From Listeria cornellensis FSL F6-0969 (lineage in GTDB: Bacteria; Bacillota; Bacilli; Lactobacillales; Listeriaceae), in assembly GCF_000525855.1 (NCBI RefSeq), contig NZ_AODE01000001.1:1-33989 (forward strand): 33,989 nucleotides of DNA, given 5' to 3'. A model generated the notes under the pieces. That model made no database searches. It had not been told where the DNA came from and saw only the letters and a program-made list of their open reading frames with translations. The position numbers were made by a program, and so were the translations under genes. Positions within the stretch are counted from its first letter, which is position 1, and every line of letters starts with the position of its first letter. Positions 29,222 to 33,989 of this stretch are shown one piece after another.

Positions 29222-30148
29222 ATGATTAAATATGGATTGAAACGGCTCTTATATATGGTTATTACAATGTTTATTATTGCAACAGTGACATTCATTTTAA
29301 TGCAATATCTACCAGGTTCACCGTATAGAAACGAAGCTAAAATGACGCCAGAACAAATTCAGATTATGAACGACCAGTATGGACTAAATGATCCAGTACC
29401 AATGCAATATCTTCACTACATGGGAGACTTATTACAGGGAAATCTAGGGGTATCTTTCCAATTGGATAATCGACCTGTATCTGAAATACTAGGAAATCTG
29501 ATTGGTCCATCGATTACAATCGCCGTAGAAGCCATTGTTTTCGGACTACTATTTGGTATTATACTAGGGGTTATAGCGGCCATGTTCCAGAATAAGTGGC
29601 CCGATTATACGAGTACGTTTATCGCGATTCTCGGGAAATCGATACCATCTTTCGTATTTGCCGCCATGCTACAATATTGGATTGGTGCTAAGTTACAATG
29701 GTTGCCAGTTGCGGGTTGGGGTAGCTTTGAATACACCATACTGCCAGCACTCGCACTTGCGATGTTTCCACTCGCCACAGCAGCTCGTTTTATGAGAACA
29801 GAGCTTATCGATGTGTTCGGTTCGGATTATGTGTTGCTTGCAAAAGCGAAAGGGAATAACCGTGTGGAAGTTGCTTGGAAACATGCGATTCGTAATGCAC
29901 TGATTCCGCTTATTACCGTTATCGGTCCATTAACTGTGGCCTTGATGACTGGTTCACTTGTTATTGAAAATATTTTTGGTATTCCAGGTATCGGAAGCCA
30001 GTTTGTTTCATCTATACAAACCAATGACTATCCTGTAATTATGGGAACTACGCTACTCTTTGCGGGTATGCTTGTTTTCGTTATTCTAGTGGTAGATATT
30101 CTTTACGGATTGATTGACCCTCGTATCCGTGTGTCGGGAGGTAAATAA
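29222..30148 (+). CDS. oppB: Oligopeptide ABC transporter permease OppB
   Basis: Membrane subunit of the oligopeptide importer. 308 residues with about six membrane segments; starts MIKYGLKRLLYMVITMFII, the usual N-terminal anchor. The coupling EAA loop is seen in DYVLLAKAKGNNRVEVAWKH, and the C-terminal IDPRIRVSGGK is typical. Start ATG 29222 behind a run of seven G reading GGGGGGGTG. First gene of a tight oppBCDF operon: oppC begins 2 bp after its stop. It is separated from oppA2 by a terminator, which keeps binding-protein levels higher than those of the membrane complex. Confidence 0.96.
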   Translation: MIKYGLKRLLYMVITMFIIATVTFILMQYLPGSPYRNEAKMTPEQIQIMNDQYGLNDPVPMQYLHYMGDLLQGNLGVSFQLDNRPVSEILGNLIGPSITIAVEAIVFGLLFGIILGVIAAMFQNKWPDYTSTFIAILGKSIPSFVFAAMLQYWIGAKLQWLPVAGWGSFEYTILPALALAMFPLATAARFMRTELIDVFGSDYVLLAKAKGNNRVEVAWKHAIRNALIPLITVIGPLTVALMTGSLVIENIFGIPGIGSQFVSSIQTNDYPVIMGTTLLFAGMLVFVILVVDILYGLIDPRIRVSGGK

Positions 30149-30150
30149 TT

Positions 30151-31170
30151 ATGACAGAATCAAAAATTTCAAAAGAATTATTCCAACCCGCGCATATACA
30201 AGAATCAGAACATGAGAAAATTCTCCGTCCAAGTCTTACTTTTATGCAAGATTCTTGGATTCGGATCAGAAAAAATAAAGCGGCTTTAGTGAGTATTATC
30301 GTGTTGTCACTTGTTATTATCATGGCTTTTATTGGCCCACTTATTTCTGGGTACACATACTCAGAACAAACAACGTCTAATGCCTCACTACCACCTAAAG
30401 TCCAAGGTTTTGATAATATGCCATTTTGGAATGGTAAGCAAAACATCGGTGGGGAAGAAGTAGACGTTTATAAACAAAAAAATGTACCTGAAGGAACGTA
30501 TTATTGGTTTGGAACAGATACACTTGGCCGTGACCAATTTACACGTGTTTGGAAAGGAACGCAAATATCACTATTTATCGGTTTTGTAGCTGCATTCTTT
30601 GACTTACTTGTCGGGGTAACGTACGGTATGATTTCTGGTTATTCTGGTGGTCGTGTCGATAACTTCATGCAACGTATTTTGGAGGTTGCTTCGGCGATTC
30701 CAAACTTAGTTGTGGTTATCCTCATGTTGCTCGTCCTCGATCCCGGTATCATGTCCATTATCATTGCGATTGCGATGACCAGTTGGATAACGATGGCGCG
30801 GGTTGTACGTGGACAAGTTTTGAAATTGAAAGATCAAGAGTTTGTCTTAGCTTCTAAAACGCTTGGTGGTTCGACGCCGAGTATTTTATTCAAGCATTTG
30901 CTGCCCAACGTATCGGGTGTTATTATCATCAACGTTATGTTTAGTATTCCAAGTGCGATTTTCTTCGAGGCCTTCTTAGGATTTATCGGTTTAGGTATTC
31001 CTGCACCACAGGCATCGCTTGGAACGCTCATTAGTGAAGGGTACAAGACGCTACAAGTATTGCCATATATGGTTCTTTATCCAACGCTCGTACTATGTAT
31101 TATCATGATTGCATTTAACTTAATTGCTGACGGCTTACGTGATGCGTTTGATCCGAAAATGCGTGATTAA
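30151..31170 (+). CDS. oppC: Oligopeptide ABC transporter permease OppC
   Basis: Second membrane subunit, 339 residues. An N-terminal cytoplasmic stretch is followed by a first membrane segment (VSIIVLSLVIIMAFIGPLIS) and a long extracytoplasmic loop of about 60 residues with GTDTLGRDQFTRVWKG, a hallmark of OppC/DppC proteins. Five more membrane segments follow. The EAA loop is EFVLASKTLGGSTPSILFKH, and the end is DGLRDAFDPKMRD. It directly follows oppB and precedes oppD by 18 bp with AGGTGAGG as ribosome site. Confidence 0.96.
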   Translation: MTESKISKELFQPAHIQESEHEKILRPSLTFMQDSWIRIRKNKAALVSIIVLSLVIIMAFIGPLISGYTYSEQTTSNASLPPKVQGFDNMPFWNGKQNIGGEEVDVYKQKNVPEGTYYWFGTDTLGRDQFTRVWKGTQISLFIGFVAAFFDLLVGVTYGMISGYSGGRVDNFMQRILEVASAIPNLVVVILMLLVLDPGIMSIIIAIAMTSWITMARVVRGQVLKLKDQEFVLASKTLGGSTPSILFKHLLPNVSGVIIINVMFSIPSAIFFEAFLGFIGLGIPAPQASLGTLISEGYKTLQVLPYMVLYPTLVLCIIMIAFNLIADGLRDAFDPKMRD

Positions 31171-31188
31171 AGGTGAGGTGAGGAAAAA

Positions 31189-32268
31189 ATGGAAAAACTG
31201 TTAGAAGTAAAAGATCTGCATATCTCGTTTCATACGTATGCTGGTGAAGTAAAAGCAATTCGTGGCGTGAGCTTTGACCTAATTAAAGGGGAGACGCTAG
31301 CAATCGTTGGTGAGTCTGGTTCGGGGAAATCCGTAACGACAAAGTCCATCATGCGCCTACTACCTGAAAGTAATTCCAAAATTAAATCAGGAGAAATCCT
31401 ATTTAACGGTATAGATATCGCGAAAGCATCTGAAAAACAAATGCAAAAAATTCGTGGTAAAGAAATTTCGATGATTTTCCAAGATCCGATGACCTCATTG
31501 AATCCAACAATGACCATCGGCAAACAAATTGCAGAACCGATCATCAAACACCAAAAAATTGGTAAAAAAGAGGCCTTGAAAACAGCGCTTCGTTTGCTTC
31601 AATTGGTTGGTATTCCAAATGCAGAAGAACGTTTAAAACAATATCCGCATCAGTTTTCGGGTGGTATGCGTCAACGTGTTGTTATCGCGATTTCACTTGC
31701 TTGTAATCCGCAAATCCTGATTGCCGATGAGCCAACAACGGCACTCGACGTTACGATTCAAGCGCAAATTTTGGACTTGATGAAAGATTTGCAGAAAAAA
31801 ATTGATACGTCGATTATCTTCATTACGCATGACCTTGGTGTTGTAGCGAATGTAGCCGATCGTGTAGCAGTTATGTATGGCGGTAAGATTGTTGAAATCG
31901 GAACAGTAGATGAGATTTTCTACAACCCGCAACATCCGTACACGTGGGGACTTATTAGTTCGATGCCGACATTGGACACGGAAGAGGAAGAACTATTTGT
32001 TATTCCTGGTACGCCTCCTGATTTGCTTGATCCTCCAAAAGGAGACGCATTTGCCGCACGTAATCAATATGCGATGCAAATCGATCTAGAGCAGGAACCA
32101 CCAATGTACAAAGTCTCTGACACGCATTATGCAGCCACTTGGTTATTGCATCCAGATGCACCAGAGGTAACGCCTCCTGATGCCGTATTACGTCGTCAAG
32201 AGCAATTTGCAACGGAACATCCCGGTATGCAAGCTGTTCACGCGAAGGGGGTTGAAGTAGATGGCTGA
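31189..32268 (+). CDS. oppD: Oligopeptide ABC transporter ATPase OppD
   Basis: One of two cytoplasmic ATPases of the importer, 359 residues. Walker A GESGSGKSVT at about 42-51, Q-loop MIFQDPMTSLNP, signature FSGGMRQRVVIA, Walker B ILIADEPTTALD and switch ITHDLGVV are all canonical. The C-terminal extension with VIPGTPPDLLDPPKGDAFA is the OppD/DppD family tail, though the usual iron-sulphur-type cysteine cluster of many DppD proteins is not evident. Its 3' end overlaps oppF by 8 bp. Confidence 0.97.
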   Translation: MEKLLEVKDLHISFHTYAGEVKAIRGVSFDLIKGETLAIVGESGSGKSVTTKSIMRLLPESNSKIKSGEILFNGIDIAKASEKQMQKIRGKEISMIFQDPMTSLNPTMTIGKQIAEPIIKHQKIGKKEALKTALRLLQLVGIPNAEERLKQYPHQFSGGMRQRVVIAISLACNPQILIADEPTTALDVTIQAQILDLMKDLQKKIDTSIIFITHDLGVVANVADRVAVMYGGKIVEIGTVDEIFYNPQHPYTWGLISSMPTLDTEEEELFVIPGTPPDLLDPPKGDAFAARNQYAMQIDLEQEPPMYKVSDTHYAATWLLHPDAPEVTPPDAVLRRQEQFATEHPGMQAVHAKGVEVDG

Positions 32269-33226
32269 AAAACTACTCGAAATTAAGAATTTAAAGCAAT
32301 ATTTTAATAAAGGCAAAGCAAGCGAAGTCCGCGCTGTAGATGGTATTTCTTTTGATATCTATAAAGGAGAAACGCTTGGTCTTGTAGGCGAGTCTGGTTG
32401 TGGGAAATCGACAACTGGGCGTACAATTATCCGTCTATATGACGCAACGGATGGTGAAGTACTGTATGATGGTGTCGATGTACATGGTCGTAAATCACGT
32501 ACAGAAATGCACGAGTTCCGTCGCAAAATGCAAATGATTTTCCAAGATCCGTATGCATCGTTAAATCCGCGTATGAAAGTGAAGGATATCATTGCAGAGG
32601 GTATTCGTATTCACGGCTTGGCGAAAACACCATCTGAGCTAACGAATCAAGTCTATGAGTTGTTAGAAACGGTTGGTTTGAGCAAGGAACATGCTGGTCG
32701 TTATCCGCATGAATTCTCCGGTGGTCAACGTCAACGTATCGGGATTGCTCGTGCGCTTGCTGTTCAACCAGAATTCATCATTGCGGATGAGCCGATTTCT
32801 GCCTTGGACGTTTCGATTCAAGCACAAGTTGTCAACCTACTAAAACAATTGCAAAAAGAAAAAGGCCTGACATATCTGTTTATCGCGCATGATTTGTCGA
32901 TGGTTAAATATATTAGTGATCGTATCGGCGTTATGTATTTCGGTAAATTGGTGGAATTAGCACCAGCTGACGATTTATATCGCGCGCCGTTACATGCATA
33001 TACGGAATCCTTACTTTCTGCGATTCCATTACCTGATCCTAACTATGAGCGTACTCGTATTCGTAAAACGTATGATCCAGCCGTTCATAATTATACAGGA
33101 AATGAAGATTTACAGATGCGTGAAATTGCGCCAGGACATTTTGTGTACTGTTCTCCTGAAGAAGTAGCTACTTATCAAGAGAAACATGCAAAATTAACTG
33201 CCGACGCAGCTGCAAATGTCGAATAA
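32261..33226 (+). CDS. oppF: Oligopeptide ABC transporter ATPase OppF
   Basis: Second ATPase subunit, 321 residues, expected to form a heterodimer with OppD. Walker [14 protein letters not shown]-loop [14 protein letters not shown], signature [14 protein letters not shown], Walker [13 protein letters not shown] and switch IAHDLSMV. The C-terminal tail with FVYCSPEE resembles the OppF family. Its ATG overlaps the oppD stop, so translation is coupled. Last gene of the operon, closed by a strong terminator. Confidence 0.97.
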   Translation: MAEKLLEIKNLKQYFNKGKASEVRAVDGISFDIYKGETLGLVGESGCGKSTTGRTIIRLYDATDGEVLYDGVDVHGRKSRTEMHEFRRKMQMIFQDPYASLNPRMKVKDIIAEGIRIHGLAKTPSELTNQVYELLETVGLSKEHAGRYPHEFSGGQRQRIGIARALAVQPEFIIADEPISALDVSIQAQVVNLLKQLQKEKGLTYLFIAHDLSMVKYISDRIGVMYFGKLVELAPADDLYRAPLHAYTESLLSAIPLPDPNYERTRIRKTYDPAVHNYTGNEDLQMREIAPGHFVYCSPEEVATYQEKHAKLTADAAANVE

Positions 33227-33233
33227 TAAGTTA

Positions 33234-33264
33234 GAAGCCATCCTGAAAACCAGGATGGCTTTTC
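33234..33264 (+). terminator. opp operon terminator
   Basis: GCCATCCTG and CAGGATGGC form a perfect 9-bp stem with a 5-nt loop, followed by TTTT. Confidence 0.92.
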
Positions 33265-33419
33265 CAATTGCATTCTAACAAATTTCTCATCAAATTCTAA
33301 TGTAAAGGCTTATATTTTCATCGGATTCTTGTTTTAAAGCGGTATAGTAAGGGTAACATACATATAACGAGCAACTTTCAATCTGTGTGAGTTGGATAAC
33401 TTTTTTTTGAAATAGTGTG

Positions 33420-33446
33420 TTGCTTTTTGCTATTTTGGTGTATAAT
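33420..33446 (+). promoter_or_regulatory. Candidate spx promoter
   Basis: TATAAT at 33441-33446 with TTGCTT 15 bp upstream, a short spacer, about 100 bp before spx. The 320-bp gap between oppF and spx holds no gene that I can support; a second possible -10, TATAGT, lies near 33343. spx commonly has several stress promoters, so more may be here. Confidence 0.45.
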
Positions 33447-33545
33447 GAAAGTAGGTCTTAAAAGAGATCGTTTCCAATAGATATATTGTTAGGAAATTCG
33501 TTACATTGAATGAAACAATAAACCAATAAGGAGTGTGAATGTCTA

Positions 33546-33941
33546 ATGGTAACGTTATACACTTCACCAAGTTGCACGTCTTGTCGTAAGGCTCGTGCAT
33601 GGCTAGAGGAACATGATATCCCATACAAAGAGAGAAACATTTTCTCGGAGCCATTAAGTTTAGGCGAAATTAAAGAAATTTTACGAATGACAGAGGATGG
33701 TACGGATGAGATTATTTCCACACGTTCTAAGACATTCCAAAAATTAAATGTGGATTTAGATAGTTTACCGCTTCAAGAATTATTTGAACTAATCCAAAAA
33801 AATCCAGGTTTGCTACGTCGCCCAATTATTATTGATGAGAAGCGTTTACAAGTAGGTTATAACGAAGATGAAATTCGTCGTTTCTTACCACGTCGCGTTC
33901 GGACGTACCAATTGCGTGAAGCTCAAAAACTGGTTAATTAA
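33546..33941 (+). CDS. spx: Global stress regulator Spx
   Basis: A 131-residue ArsC-like protein that binds the RNA polymerase alpha C-terminal domain and redirects transcription under thiol stress. The redox switch CTSC (Cys10, Cys13) in [16 protein letters not shown] is intact. The alpha-contacting region and [25 protein letters not shown] are typical, and the C-terminal tail is suitable for ClpXP turnover. Start ATG 33546; AAGGAG lies about 11 bp upstream. The opp-spx neighbourhood is conserved in Listeria and Bacillus. A perfect hairpin terminator follows. Confidence 0.97.
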   Translation: MVTLYTSPSCTSCRKARAWLEEHDIPYKERNIFSEPLSLGEIKEILRMTEDGTDEIISTRSKTFQKLNVDLDSLPLQELFELIQKNPGLLRRPIIIDEKRLQVGYNEDEIRRFLPRRVRTYQLREAQKLVN

Positions 33942-33951
33942 TCTTATTTGG

Positions 33952-33987
33952 ACTACCAATGCTTTTTTAGGTATTGGTAGTTTTTTT
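33952..33987 (+). terminator. spx terminator
   Basis: ACTACCAAT and ATTGGTAGT form a perfect stem followed by seven T near the window end. Confidence 0.92.
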
Positions 33988-33989
33988 GG

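Overview
The window looks like a chromosomal segment of a low-to-mid GC Firmicute, most likely a Listeria species outside the L. monocytogenes group. The order clpB, gpmA, DUF2929, fabH-fabF, ohrR-ohrA, trpS, DUF3899, oppA-oppBCDF, spx matches the L. monocytogenes order as I recall it. CtsR, FapR, OhrR, CodY-like and T-box signals also fit this group. Species assignment is inference.

Layout. 1-3832 (minus): a response regulator, sensor kinase and MacB/FtsX-type ABC transporter, the ATPase cut by the window edge. 3900-5497: a TreR-like GntR repressor and, divergently, a stand-alone Cas6 endoribonuclease with no CRISPR array or other cas gene in view. 5655-8754: a Bax-inhibitor-1 membrane protein and two tandem M20 amidohydrolases. 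8997-12590: an MFS transporter converging on a large AraC regulator fused to a glycosidase-like domain. 12649-16738: a terminal-inverted-repeat element, CtsR-controlled clpB, gpmA and a DUF2929 protein. 16881-18724: an AT-rich accessory cassette of two abutting genes, an HTH protein and an AbiEii-like nucleotidyltransferase, behind three near-identical palindromes. 18775-21514: fabH and fabF behind a FapR operator and a long structured leader. 21592-23559: ohrR-ohrA, then trpS on the opposite strand with a tRNA-Trp T-box leader. 24039-33226: a DUF3899 protein, two tandem oppA genes and oppBCDF. 33546-33941: spx.

Two themes run through the window. First, nine genes are broken by what I read as 14 single-base insertions, every one a +1 in an A or T run of 6-9; this is far more likely sequencing or assembly error than biology, and I annotate the genes as whole. 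Second, palindromic repeats recur between genes. A 132-bp hairpin occurs twice with compensatory base changes, once inside the trpS T-box leader and once in a 217-bp element flanked by 24-bp direct repeats downstream of oppA2. A 259-bp element with 19-bp inverted ends lies upstream of clpB.

The best candidates for new biology are the nucleotidyltransferase cassette (possible toxin-antitoxin or phage defence), the hairpin element within the T-box, the orphan Cas6 and the roughly 300-nt fabH leader.
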